Shown piece after piece: positions 17,026 through 26,424 of a stretch of 64,000 nt of DNA. The notes beneath the pieces are model-generated. The model searched no databases, was not told the origin of the DNA, and saw only the letters and a list, made by a program, of their open reading frames with translations. The first letter of the stretch is position 1. Each line of letters begins with the position of its first letter. The DNA is from Bacteroidia bacterium (lineage in GTDB: Bacteria > Bacteroidota > Bacteroidia > J057), in assembly GCA_022760475.1 (NCBI GenBank), contig JALEFZ010000059.1, forward strand, positions 185,694 to 249,693, given 5' to 3'. The position numbers and the translations under genes were made by a program.

Positions 17026-18696
17026 CTAGGCTACAATTTCAAATACCATGGCTTGATAAGGCTTCAATCTTCCATTGAAATTATTGCCTTCATAATTACC
17101 AATGAGCAGCTTTCCAAGACCTAACTCACTTGGCAATACATACTCCTTTTCTTTATCTGTAAGGTTTAAAAGAATCAGGTAATTGCCATCAATTCCCTTT
17201 CTCGAAAAGACAAACAACTCCTGAGAGTCAGGCGTTAGGTCATTGTAAAGCCCGTAGATAAGCCCTTTATGATCTTTCCTTAGCTTGATCAGCTCCTTGT
17301 AAAAATTAAATACGGAACCAGGATCTTGCTGAGCTTTCACAGCATTGATTTCAGTATAATTGGGGTTTACCTTCAGCCAGGGCTTGCCAGTCGTGAAGCC
17401 TGCGTGCTCCTTGTCATTCCACAGGAAAGGGGTCCTAGCATGCTCCCTGCTAGCTGTATTGACATGCTTTAGGAAATCTTCCTCGCTTCCTCCATTCTCC
17501 TTGAACACCTCATATTCATTCAAAATCCAGACATCATTCAACTCTTCCACACTGGAAAAAGGCGTATTGGTCATGCCCAGTTCTTCCCCCTGATAAACGT
17601 AGGGTGTCACCCTCAAGGTCAATAACATTGTGGCCAACATCTTTGCCGATTCCACCCGATACTCCTTATCATTTCCAAAACAGGATACCGACCTCACCTG
17701 GTCATGGTTGCCGAGGTAAAAGGTATTCCAACCCTTTTCTTCAGGAATGGCCTCATCCCAATCCCGGATAATCTTTTTGAAGCCTATCCAATCAATATCC
17801 TTTAAGCCACCCTCTTTGAAATCTCTATTAGAATAAATATGATCAAAGTAATAGACCATATTCAACTCCTTCCGCTCAGGATCTACATAAAGCACCCCAT
17901 CATCAGGCCCTACACCTATCCCCTCACCTACCGACATGCAATCATAATGCTTCAGCACTTCTTCATGCATCTCGTGGAGAAATTCGTGCAACCTCGGACC
18001 ATTTGCATACCAGTTGGTCTGGCTAATCATAGCTGGCTCATTATCATTGTAAGGCACATCAGGTAAGCCCTCCCTTTTGGAAATAAATGGAATCACATCC
18101 ATGCGGAAACCATCAATCCCCTTCTTGAACCAAAAATGCATGATGTCATAAATTTCCTTCCTCAGTTTTGGGTTTTCCCAGTTGAGATCGGGTTGTTTTC
18201 GGGTAAATAAATGTAAGTAATAATCATCCGTTGCTTCATTGTATTCCCATGCCGGCCCTTCAAAAATGGATTGCCAGTTATTGGGTAAAGATCCATCAGG
18301 ATTGGCTTCTCGCCAGATATAATAATCCCGATAAGGGTTATCTTTGGATTTTTTGGCTTCTTGAAACCAGTGGTGCTCATCAGAAGAGTGGTTCGCGACA
18401 AGGTCTAAAACCAATCGCATGCCCCTCTTTTTCATTTCAGCAAGCATTTCATCAAAATCATCCATGTTCCCAAATTCATCCATGATGTCGCAGTAGTCAG
18501 ACACATCATATCCATTGTCATCATTGGGGGATTTAAAAATAGGGCTTAACCAAAGGGTCTCCACACCTAGATCTTTCAGATAATCAAGCTTTTGAGTGAT
18601 ACCGGGTATATCCCCGATGCCATCTCCATTGCTGTCCATAAATGAGCGAGGGTAAATTTGATAAACAAAGCTTTCTTTCCACCAATTTCTTTGCAT
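17026..18696 (-). CDS. GH13 oligo-1,6-glucosidase (alpha-glucosidase)
   Basis: 556-aa cytoplasmic glycoside hydrolase, no signal peptide. The (beta/alpha)8 motifs are complete: DLVANHSSDEH (98-107), the nucleophile Asp200 in GFRMDVIPF, acid/base Glu258 in SVGEGIGV, and His331-Asp332 in NHDQVRS. In the oligo-1,6-glucosidase/isomaltase subfamily a Val directly after the nucleophile favours alpha-1,6 bonds, whereas maltases usually have Thr; Val201 here therefore points to isomalto-oligosaccharides or similar. The N-terminus (NWWKESFVYQIYPRSF) and the calcium-like loop DSNGDGIGD are typical. It is transcribed alone, with a terminator at 16958. Confidence 0.92.
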   Translation of the reverse strand: MQRNWWKESFVYQIYPRSFMDSNGDGIGDIPGITQKLDYLKDLGVETLWLSPIFKSPNDDNGYDVSDYCDIMDEFGNMDDFDEMLAEMKKRGMRLVLDLVANHSSDEHHWFQEAKKSKDNPYRDYYIWREANPDGSLPNNWQSIFEGPAWEYNEATDDYYLHLFTRKQPDLNWENPKLRKEIYDIMHFWFKKGIDGFRMDVIPFISKREGLPDVPYNDNEPAMISQTNWYANGPRLHEFLHEMHEEVLKHYDCMSVGEGIGVGPDDGVLYVDPERKELNMVYYFDHIYSNRDFKEGGLKDIDWIGFKKIIRDWDEAIPEEKGWNTFYLGNHDQVRSVSCFGNDKEYRVESAKMLATMLLTLRVTPYVYQGEELGMTNTPFSSVEELNDVWILNEYEVFKENGGSEEDFLKHVNTASREHARTPFLWNDKEHAGFTTGKPWLKVNPNYTEINAVKAQQDPGSVFNFYKELIKLRKDHKGLIYGLYNDLTPDSQELFVFSRKGIDGNYLILLNLTDKEKEYVLPSELGLGKLLIGNYEGNNFNGRLKPYQAMVFEIVA

Positions 18697-18844
18697 TGCA
18701 AATAGTTTGAAGTCTGTTAATTATAATGACAAGCTAAAAAAGTTTGACAAATAGCTAAGAAAAAGGTGGAGTTAATTTTTGTTATGTCCCATAACTATTT
18801 AATATTCATGATAGTCTTTTCGAAATCCTAAGTAAAAGCCTCGA

Positions 18845-21151
18845 ATGATCCGCTTCCTTATTTCCCTACAAATACTCTTACTCCCTATTCTTCTTCTTTC
18901 AAATCCCGTTGATAGCCTAAAGAATATTTTGGCGAACCCCGATGTTGAAGCAGTTGAAAAACTCAAGGCCTATAACCTTTTGAGTAAGTCGTATACCCTG
19001 ACTTCATTGGATTCTGCCAATGCCTTCAACTTAAAAGCCATTGAGCTTGCCGAAGCTCTTCCCCCCTCGAAAGAAACCATTCGCACATTCCTGGCCAAAG
19101 CCTCGCTAGCAAATGCGAGATACAAAAGTTCCGAAGCCCAAAAGGCAGCCGAAAGGGCTTTGAAACTGTGTAGAGACCTTAAAGATGAGATCCAAGAACC
19201 CAATGCATTAAAAGAGCTGGGACTAGCACTGAAAAATGCCACCAAATACGACTCAGCTAAAGTAGTCATTAAGCAAGCCATTCAGCTATCTGCAAAAACA
19301 GGGGGCCTGGCCATACAATCTTCTTCAGAAAATGCCATGGCTCAGATTTTTGGGCGCCTCCAACAATATGACAGCAGTTTGATCCACTACAGAGCCTCAA
19401 TTGCCCTAGGAAGAAAAGCAGGCCAAAAAAAGGAAGTCCTGGCCCCCCTTTACAACATGGGCATCATCTATTTTAAACTCGGGAAGTTGGATAGCTGTAG
19501 AAATATCATGCTGCGCATCATTGACCAGGCACGAAATCAAGATGCCCGACAGATTCAGGGAGTGGCCCACTCAGTCGTAGCCAACATATATAGCAACGAA
19601 GGCAAGGTGGATTCAGCATTGGTACATATAGAACGTGGCATTGCCATTTCAGACTCTCTCTCGGTGGAAAGGATGTACGGCTACTATAACCTTGCGGATA
19701 TCTACATGAAGGAAGGAGAACTGGAAACCAGCCTTGGCTATTGGAAATTGGCATTGGGTCAAGCCGTAGGCGTAAATAGCATCGCCCAGGCAGATATGCT
19801 TAAAGGGATAGGGGAGCTTTTCCTAAGGAAGGACAAGCTGGACTCAGCCATTGTGTACCTGGACAAATCCGAGGCTGTAGCCAAAAAATTCGGTTCTGCC
19901 GAAAGCCTGGGGCAACTCCGCCTCTTGCGAGCCCGGGCCCTTGGCCAACAAGGAAAGTACCGCGAAGCGATATCGACCATTGGCCCCGCCTTGACCGCCA
20001 AAGAAAATGACATTGTCCAACAGGCAAACCTCCGAAAAGGCTTTTTTCACCAACAACTCAAGGAATACAAATTGGCCAAAACAAACTTGCTACAAGGACT
20101 GGAGTTGGCCATTGAAAAAAAACAGGCAGAACCCATTGCCAGTGCCTACTACTACCTGGCTTTCTGTGATTCAGCCTTGGGAAATACATCCCAGGCATTG
20201 AAATACAAAAGCCTCTATGCTGCAAATGAAGTTGCCAGGCTCAGAGAACGCTACAAAGAGTCAGTTGCCGAGTATGAAACGAAGTTTGAAACCAGTCAAA
20301 AAGAAGCACAAATCAAGAGCCTGGAGCAAGACAAAAGAATCCAGGATTTGGAAATTGCCCAAACAACTGCCCAGCGGAACACACTCCTGGGCATAGCCCT
20401 TGTGTTGCTAATGGCTGGATTGGCCATATTTGCGCTTTTTGTGAGGATTAGGCAACAGCGTGAAGAACTAGCAAAAGCAAACGCCACCAAAGATCGCCTG
20501 TTTTCAATTATTTCTCATGACCTGAGAGGGCCAGTTACAGGACTCCAAACGGCTGGAAAAATATTTACCCATCACATCGAAAAAGGGAACTTAGAGGTGT
20601 TAAAAGCTATTTCCTTACAGGTTGACCAACAGGCTGGTAGGGTTAGAAATTTACTTGACAACCTACTCACATGGTCATTGCAACAATTGGGGGTTTATGA
20701 ATCCAGAGAGGAAAAATTTCATTTTCAGACCTTTGGGAAGGAGGTTCTTAGCTATTACCAACAAGCAGCCCAAGCCAAAGGAATCCAGATGACATTGGAT
20801 GCTGATCCTGGCTTGCAAATCGAGGCAGATCGCCGTGGCTTGAACATCATCTTAACCAACCTGATCAACAATGCCGTTAAATATACCAATGAAGGCGAAA
20901 TCAGGCTTTCCGCTCAGAAAGATGGAGATAGAACCCGAATTACAGTAAAGGATTCTGGGCTTGGTATGCCTCAGGAAAAACTTGACCTCCTGCAAAAAGG
21001 AGAAATTCTGAGCTCAGAGCGCGGTACAGCTGGAGAACAAGGCACAGGCCTTGGGTGGCAGATCATCCATGAATTGGTAAATCGTTGGGGTGGGAAGATT
21101 AGGGTAAATAGCAATTTGGGGATTGGTACGGAGATAGACCTGTTCATTTAG
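18845..21151 (+). CDS. TPR sensor histidine kinase
   Basis: 768 aa. A signal peptide or N-terminal membrane segment (1-20) is followed by about nine TPR units to residue about 470, a coiled coil, one TM helix at about 512-534 (LLGIALVLLMAGLAIFALFV), a HisKA domain with the phosphorylated His in IISHDLRGPVTGLQ, and a HATPase with NLINNAVKYTNEG, DSGLGM and GTGLGWQI. There is no receiver or output domain, so a separate response regulator is needed; none is adjacent. It lies 78 bp before a TonB receptor/DUF4249 pair on the same strand and may be part of their regulation. Confidence 0.9.
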   Translation: MIRFLISLQILLLPILLLSNPVDSLKNILANPDVEAVEKLKAYNLLSKSYTLTSLDSANAFNLKAIELAEALPPSKETIRTFLAKASLANARYKSSEAQKAAERALKLCRDLKDEIQEPNALKELGLALKNATKYDSAKVVIKQAIQLSAKTGGLAIQSSSENAMAQIFGRLQQYDSSLIHYRASIALGRKAGQKKEVLAPLYNMGIIYFKLGKLDSCRNIMLRIIDQARNQDARQIQGVAHSVVANIYSNEGKVDSALVHIERGIAISDSLSVERMYGYYNLADIYMKEGELETSLGYWKLALGQAVGVNSIAQADMLKGIGELFLRKDKLDSAIVYLDKSEAVAKKFGSAESLGQLRLLRARALGQQGKYREAISTIGPALTAKENDIVQQANLRKGFFHQQLKEYKLAKTNLLQGLELAIEKKQAEPIASAYYYLAFCDSALGNTSQALKYKSLYAANEVARLRERYKESVAEYETKFETSQKEAQIKSLEQDKRIQDLEIAQTTAQRNTLLGIALVLLMAGLAIFALFVRIRQQREELAKANATKDRLFSIISHDLRGPVTGLQTAGKIFTHHIEKGNLEVLKAISLQVDQQAGRVRNLLDNLLTWSLQQLGVYESREEKFHFQTFGKEVLSYYQQAAQAKGIQMTLDADPGLQIEADRRGLNIILTNLINNAVKYTNEGEIRLSAQKDGDRTRITVKDSGLGMPQEKLDLLQKGEILSSERGTAGEQGTGLGWQIIHELVNRWGGKIRVNSNLGIGTEIDLFI

Positions 21152-21229
21152 TAAATAAAGGCTTTGGGTTACTCATTTGCATCCTAAGTAAAACTTTGTT
21201 TGCTTAAACCCAGACCTTTACAAACATAC

Positions 21230-23542
21230 ATGAAAACAAGACTTCATTCTCTTTTGCTTCTCCTACTATGGAGTTCATCGGGACTTTGGGCACAAAATTT
21301 CACCATCAGTGGCCACGTCCAGGACGCCGAATCCGGAGAAGCCCTTTTGGGAAGTGCCGTCATGGTACTCCCAGGAAAAAAGGGTGTTTACACCAACAAT
21401 TATGGATTTTTTTCCCTCACTCTTCCCAAGGGGAAATATCAATTGCTCTCTAGCTTCATTGGCTACGAAACTGATACGCAGACAGTCATCCTTGATCAGA
21501 ACCGGCCGCTGGAAATCAAACTGAAAGCCGTAGGCACCCAGGTTGAGGAGGTTGTCATTTCTGCTGCAAAAGAAGCCTACGCCAATGAGGTAAAGTCTCC
21601 TCAGATGAGCAGCATCAACCTTCAGATGAAAAACCTCAAACTCGTCCCTACCATTGGGGGGGAGGTAGACATCATGAAGGTGATCCAGTTGCTACCGGGA
21701 GTAACCAAAGGCGGAGAAGGCACGACTTCCATACTGGTTCGGGGAGGCGATCCCGACCAAAACCTGATCCTGCTCGATGAAGCGGTGGTCTACAATGTAA
21801 GCCACCTCTTTGGATTTTTCTCCGTATTCAACCCGGACGCGTTGAAAGACCTAACCATCATCAAAGGTGGCTTTCCAGGTCAGTATGGCGGCAGGCTGTC
21901 ATCAGTTCTGGATATCAATATGAATGAAGGAAACCTTAAATCCTATCATGTCAAAGGCGGCATAGGCCTTTTGTCATCAAGGTTGACCGTAGAAGGACCA
22001 ATCGTCAAGGAAAAGGCCTCATTCAGCCTATCCGGAAGAAGAACCTACATAGACCAGGTATTGGGATTGATCAATGTGCCAGTCCCTTATTATTTCTATG
22101 ATGTCAATGCAAAGGCCAACGTAAAGTTGGGAGATAAAGACCGGATTTTCTGGTCGGCCTACCTTGGAGATGATGTCTTATATACTCCAGACCTTGAAGA
22201 CCAAGGAGACCCTAATGACACCTCTGGTGTAGGAGATTTGAACGCTGGTTTTGGATTCAGACTGGGAAACCTGACCTCCACTTTGCGCTGGAACCACCTC
22301 TTTTCAGAAAGGCTTTTCTCCAATACTTCCTTGATTTTCAATCGATTTAAATATGACATTACAGGCAATGTCCTCAACAATTCCATTTTCATTGGCTCCT
22401 CCGTACTTGATCTTAGTCTTAAAAGCGACTTTGGATTTTATAGAAATCCCGAGCAAACCATTCGATTCGGCGGACAGTACATTCGGCATAGATTTCGTCC
22501 CAATGTTATTTCTGCACAGGGCGACATCAGTCAAATCATCGAAAACAGCGAGGTCAACAACATCTTTGCAGATGAAATCGCCATTTATGGACAGTATGAT
22601 TGGCAAATGACTGAAAATTTAAAAATTGCCGGAGGACTTCGAATCAGTGGAGCAGTGGTACCCAAAAGGGTGTATGCCTCTCCGGAGCCCCGATTTTCAG
22701 CGGTTTATACCCTTGATGACAAGAACTCCTTCAAGGCAGGATATGCCCTCATGCGCCAATACCTTCACCTGGTTTCATCCTCCACAGTAGCCCTGCCTAC
22801 AGACCTTTGGTATCCAGTAACTGCTGACGTAAAACCTCAAACTGCCCATCAGGTAGCTGCTTCCTATACCCATCACTTCGAAAAAATCAATTCTCTTCTA
22901 ACTGTGGAGTCTTATTACAAATGGATGTACAATTTGACAGAATATAGAGAAGGAGCCAATTTGATCCTCAACAACAATTTTGAAAGCGAATTGCTCCAGG
23001 GAGATGGCAGGTCATACGGATTTGAACTGCTGCTCAAAAGGGATGAAGGCAGGATCAATGGATGGATCGGTTATACCCTCTCCTTTTCGCAGCGATTTTT
23101 TGAAGAATTGAATGAAGGGAAGCCATTTTGGGCCAAATACGATCGCAGACACGACCTATCAGTCGTAACGATCTGGAAAGCTACTGATCAGATTTCGATC
23201 TCGGCAGTCTATACCTATCTTTCCGGAGCGAGATTTACGCCTCAAGTAGGCCAATACCTCACCCCCAATCCTTCCCTGACAGGTGTAGAGACCATTCCCA
23301 TTTTTGCGGAAAGAAACTCTACACGACTTACAGCAGCTAACCGGGTAGACCTCAACCTTGTATTTGCCAATAAACCCAGGAAGAAATTTCGTTCCGAATG
23401 GCACTTTAGCTGTTACAACCTCCTCAACAGCCCCACCCCCATCCGGGTAAACCTGACCTTCGACCCAGAAAGAGGTTATGTCTACGAACAGCCCTCCTTT
23501 TTGGGAAGGCTACCTTCCATCGCCTGGAACTTTGAATTTTAA
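21230..23542 (+). CDS. TonB-dependent outer-membrane receptor with carboxypeptidase-like N-terminal domain
   Basis: About 770 aa. I start at ATG 21230 (MKTRLHSLLLLLLWSSSGLWAQ), which gives a clean signal peptide; the frame also opens with a TTG 30 bp upstream that would spoil it. Residues about 24-105 are a CarboxypepD_reg-like domain (ISGHVQDAESGEALLG… KGKYQLLSSFIGYE). The plug follows (GGEGTTSILVRGGDPDQNLI, then LLDEAVVYNVSHLFGFFSVF, GGFPGQYGGRLSSVLDI) and a 22-strand barrel ends in SIAWNFEF. It takes up a ligand across the outer membrane using TonB energy. The short barrel and the downstream DUF4249 partner (17 bp away) mark the non-SusC type; the ligand is unknown. Confidence 0.92.
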   Translation: MKTRLHSLLLLLLWSSSGLWAQNFTISGHVQDAESGEALLGSAVMVLPGKKGVYTNNYGFFSLTLPKGKYQLLSSFIGYETDTQTVILDQNRPLEIKLKAVGTQVEEVVISAAKEAYANEVKSPQMSSINLQMKNLKLVPTIGGEVDIMKVIQLLPGVTKGGEGTTSILVRGGDPDQNLILLDEAVVYNVSHLFGFFSVFNPDALKDLTIIKGGFPGQYGGRLSSVLDINMNEGNLKSYHVKGGIGLLSSRLTVEGPIVKEKASFSLSGRRTYIDQVLGLINVPVPYYFYDVNAKANVKLGDKDRIFWSAYLGDDVLYTPDLEDQGDPNDTSGVGDLNAGFGFRLGNLTSTLRWNHLFSERLFSNTSLIFNRFKYDITGNVLNNSIFIGSSVLDLSLKSDFGFYRNPEQTIRFGGQYIRHRFRPNVISAQGDISQIIENSEVNNIFADEIAIYGQYDWQMTENLKIAGGLRISGAVVPKRVYASPEPRFSAVYTLDDKNSFKAGYALMRQYLHLVSSSTVALPTDLWYPVTADVKPQTAHQVAASYTHHFEKINSLLTVESYYKWMYNLTEYREGANLILNNNFESELLQGDGRSYGFELLLKRDEGRINGWIGYTLSFSQRFFEELNEGKPFWAKYDRRHDLSVVTIWKATDQISISAVYTYLSGARFTPQVGQYLTPNPSLTGVETIPIFAERNSTRLTAANRVDLNLVFANKPRKKFRSEWHFSCYNLLNSPTPIRVNLTFDPERGYVYEQPSFLGRLPSIAWNFEF

Positions 23543-23559
23543 CCTAAGAAAACTACATC

Positions 23560-24441
23560 ATGAAAAAATATATCATCCTACTTCTTCCCATAATTTTCCT
23601 GAGTGCCTGTATTCCCGATCCAGTGGAAATCGAAATTCCCCAGGCAGAAACCCGACTCGTTCTGGCTTCCCAGCTTTTGTTTAATCAGGGAGTCCTGGTT
23701 CAAGTAAGCAAAAGTTTCAATGCATTGACAGAAACTCCTACAAATGGAGATACAGTGGAACAGGATTTTCTGGACCTACTCTTGGTAGACAGCGCCAGAG
23801 TGGTTTTGGAGGGACCAAATATCCAGGATACCCTGCTCAACCTGGAACAGGGCTTTTACCTCAACCTGGGCACCGAACTGCTAGAGAATGAAATTTATCG
23901 TCTTTCGGTTTTCGATTCAGCAACTGGCCTATCGGTTTTTGCACAAACTGAAGTATTGGAAAGGGCAGAATTTAATTCAGTTGCTTATCGTTTCAGGGAA
24001 CAATCCATTGATTTTCAAGATACAGTTTTCAAAGACACCAGCTTCGACCTCTTCATTTCATTTGATGACCTCGAAGGAGACAATTATTACATGCTAAACC
24101 TGTATCGCATATCTCAGGATGGCTCCCCCCAACCAGCCGAGAATCTGTTTACCCTGAATCAGGGCCAGCCCACATTTACCTTTACAGATGCCTTGCTCAG
24201 TGGAGAGACCTTCTTTGACACCCTTTCTTATAGTGGCATTGGCTTTGGAGATACTGTAGGTGTAGCTTTATCCCATATCAGTAAAGAATATTACGAATTC
24301 CTGAATGCCAGACAAAGAAGTGGGAGTAGTATTTTCGCAGCCCTACTTGGTGAACCCGTAAACTATCCGTCTAATGTAGAGGGAGGATATGGTTTCTTTA
24401 ACCTCTACTTCCCGAGTACGGAAGTGATTGTGGCAGAATAG
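23560..24441 (+). CDS. DUF4249-type lipoprotein, partner of the TonB receptor
   Basis: 293 aa. Lipobox LSAC with the acylated Cys at 17, then IPDPVEIEIPQAETRLVLAS as in DUF4249 proteins, with beta-rich, Ig-like domains (DSARVVLEGPNIQDTLL, ENEIYRLSVFDSATGLSVFA). In Bacteroidota, DUF4249 genes very often follow TonB receptors of the kind encoded 17 bp upstream. The protein is inferred to sit on the outer membrane and to help capture or position the ligand. Biochemical role of the family is not known to me. Confidence 0.85.
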   Translation: MKKYIILLLPIIFLSACIPDPVEIEIPQAETRLVLASQLLFNQGVLVQVSKSFNALTETPTNGDTVEQDFLDLLLVDSARVVLEGPNIQDTLLNLEQGFYLNLGTELLENEIYRLSVFDSATGLSVFAQTEVLERAEFNSVAYRFREQSIDFQDTVFKDTSFDLFISFDDLEGDNYYMLNLYRISQDGSPQPAENLFTLNQGQPTFTFTDALLSGETFFDTLSYSGIGFGDTVGVALSHISKEYYEFLNARQRSGSSIFAALLGEPVNYPSNVEGGYGFFNLYFPSTEVIVAE

Positions 24442-24476
24442 TCAAAAGAACTTTACCAAATCACTTACCAACAAAG

Positions 24477-24512
24477 CATCCTTTTGCAATAATTGCAAAA
24501 GGGTGATGGTTT
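24477..24512 (+). terminator. Rho-independent terminator
   Basis: The stem ccttttgcaat/attgcaaaagg (about 24480-24502) can be extended by G-U pairs, and a T6 run follows at 24510. It closes the kinase–TonB–DUF4249 group. Confidence 0.75.
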
Positions 24513-24813
24513 TTTCATGTTTTTATTAAAATACAATAATTTAAAACGAACTATGGCCATTCTTCAATTATAAAAATCTAGTATCCGAATTTATTTTCAG
24601 ATAAATATTAATCAACAACAACCAAATCGAGGGAGCCACGTAAATTTTCACCGCGAACTGGTCTTAGATAAATTAGAATAACAATACGTGGAGATTCCTG
24701 AACAATCCAGCATCGCTCAAAAAAGTTATTAGCGATCCATAGCAATAGTGAAGAGTAGCTGAATAGCAAACAGCTCAGATAGAATTAGAAAGTAACATTA
24801 GATAGCAAGCATC
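24513..24813. other. Intergenic region, no gene seen
   Basis: About 300 bp of AT-rich sequence between the terminator and the SGNH hydrolase gene. It presumably holds that gene's promoter, but I see no clear TTG/TAnnTTTG pair, hairpin or open frame of note. Confidence 0.4.
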
Positions 24814-26418
24814 ATGGAAAATGTATGGAATTCCGATTATCGGAATAGCTTCCAGGCAAAGATGGAAGCCATCTTCCTCAACCAGGTAAAAAACTTCAAG
24901 TGGTACTATTTCAACCTTAACCTTGGCCAAAAAGTCCTGGATTGGGAAAGTATCATGCAAACTTCTTCAATCACTTCATTGATAGAAGAAAAAATTCAGT
25001 GGAATTCAAGGGAAGAGGTTTACGAATACCTTGCTGAGCCTGAAGAAGTGGCTAAAATGGTAGCAAAAAAGCTCGCGACTGGCACAAGAACATTGAGCCC
25101 GGTTCGTGTAAGAAGTTGGGAATCAGATGATATCATCCTTGCCAACGTCATTGCTTATACCAAACTGCATCCCAGACTGCCAAGGAAAATCATCAATAGG
25201 ATCTTTGATACCAATGACCCTGCGATTTTGAACCGGTCAGAGGCTGATGAGGGAAAACTCGGTTCGGCCAACGAAAGGACTTTCCAACTCAGACTGAAAA
25301 AGTTTCAGGAAAGGATCTGGGATGCCGAATTTCAGAGAAACAGGTTTGCGGGATCTGACCCAGCCTCCAGCAAGAAGAATTTTGTCATCTTGGCAGAAGG
25401 AGACTCCTGGTTCCAATTTCCCAACATCAAATTTATCGGAGACCCCTTGATGGATACCATCGACTGGATGTATGAATTGACCAAGGAAGAAAAGTCTCAT
25501 GCAATCTACAACCTCGCTTATGGAGGTGATTGGTTGAGCAACATCATGAAATCCGGGCATTACATTGAAGAGCTAAGCAAAATCAATGTAGACATGTTCA
25601 TGCTCAGTGGTGGGGGAAATGACATGCTCGGAGGCAAAAGATTGGCGACCATGGTCCTATCCCCTCAGGACCCAAGAAGGCAGATTAACCTGAATACCAT
25701 TCATGCTGATTCGGATAGCCAGGAGAAAAATCCGATTCTTGAAGAGCTTTTGGATTTGAGAGAAAAACAGCCAATTTTCAAGGACAATCCTGCGAAATTT
25801 GATATGTACAAAACTGGGTTGGGCTATATGGCTGACGAGTTTTTCGAATTTATCAGCTTGACCATGAGTCAGTACTTCTTGCTCTTCTCCGAACTCTTCA
25901 ACAGCAGAAAGTTTGACAACGTGATCTTCACCACCCAAGGCTATGATGCCCCCATTCCATCCAGGACTCCACGAGGCCCATGGTCTAAGGAAAACGGAAA
26001 GAGCAACTGGTGGAAGAAAATAGTTAATGGCGCAGCTCAACCACGTAGGAGATTAATCAACAATTTCCTCGATACAGGAAGGTGGCTATACGATCCACTG
26101 ATGATGAAGGGGATTTATGAAGAGAGGGTACAACAAGCCATCCTCTTTGTTATGATCCACGAATTCAACGAAATGCTAATCCAACTGGCCAACTACCAGG
26201 GATTTCCAAGGCTTTTCCATGTGGATTGCCGAGGCATTGCACCGGAGTTTTCGGACTGGTATGATGAAATCCACTTGAATAAGCAAAATTTCAAGTATGT
26301 AGCCCAGACCTTCCTTCAGATTCTGGAAGACAGGAGAAATGGAAATTTGTTAGACGAAAAAGGCCAAGCAATTGGAGACAAAGTCTACCGAGTGCTTGAC
26401 CTGAAAAAGAGAGAGTAA
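24814..26418 (+). CDS. SGNH/GDSL-type hydrolase-like protein, no signal peptide
   Basis: 534 aa. The SGNH fold blocks are present: nucleophile Ser198 in AEGDSWFQFP (block I); a block II Gly in YNLAYGGDWLSN; oxyanion Asn269 in SGGGNDM (block III); and Asp484/His487 in WYDEIHLNK (block V). SGNH enzymes are esterases, lipases, acyl- or acetyl-hydrolases. Unusual points are about 185 residues before block I with no recognised domain, about 210 residues between blocks III and V (normally about 100), and no signal peptide, so it may act inside the cell. The gene is transcribed alone and ends 6 bp from the convergent kinase gene. Substrate unknown. Confidence 0.7.
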   Translation: MENVWNSDYRNSFQAKMEAIFLNQVKNFKWYYFNLNLGQKVLDWESIMQTSSITSLIEEKIQWNSREEVYEYLAEPEEVAKMVAKKLATGTRTLSPVRVRSWESDDIILANVIAYTKLHPRLPRKIINRIFDTNDPAILNRSEADEGKLGSANERTFQLRLKKFQERIWDAEFQRNRFAGSDPASSKKNFVILAEGDSWFQFPNIKFIGDPLMDTIDWMYELTKEEKSHAIYNLAYGGDWLSNIMKSGHYIEELSKINVDMFMLSGGGNDMLGGKRLATMVLSPQDPRRQINLNTIHADSDSQEKNPILEELLDLREKQPIFKDNPAKFDMYKTGLGYMADEFFEFISLTMSQYFLLFSELFNSRKFDNVIFTTQGYDAPIPSRTPRGPWSKENGKSNWWKKIVNGAAQPRRRLINNFLDTGRWLYDPLMMKGIYEERVQQAILFVMIHEFNEMLIQLANYQGFPRLFHVDCRGIAPEFSDWYDEIHLNKQNFKYVAQTFLQILEDRRNGNLLDEKGQAIGDKVYRVLDLKKRE

Positions 26419-26424
26419 AGAGTC

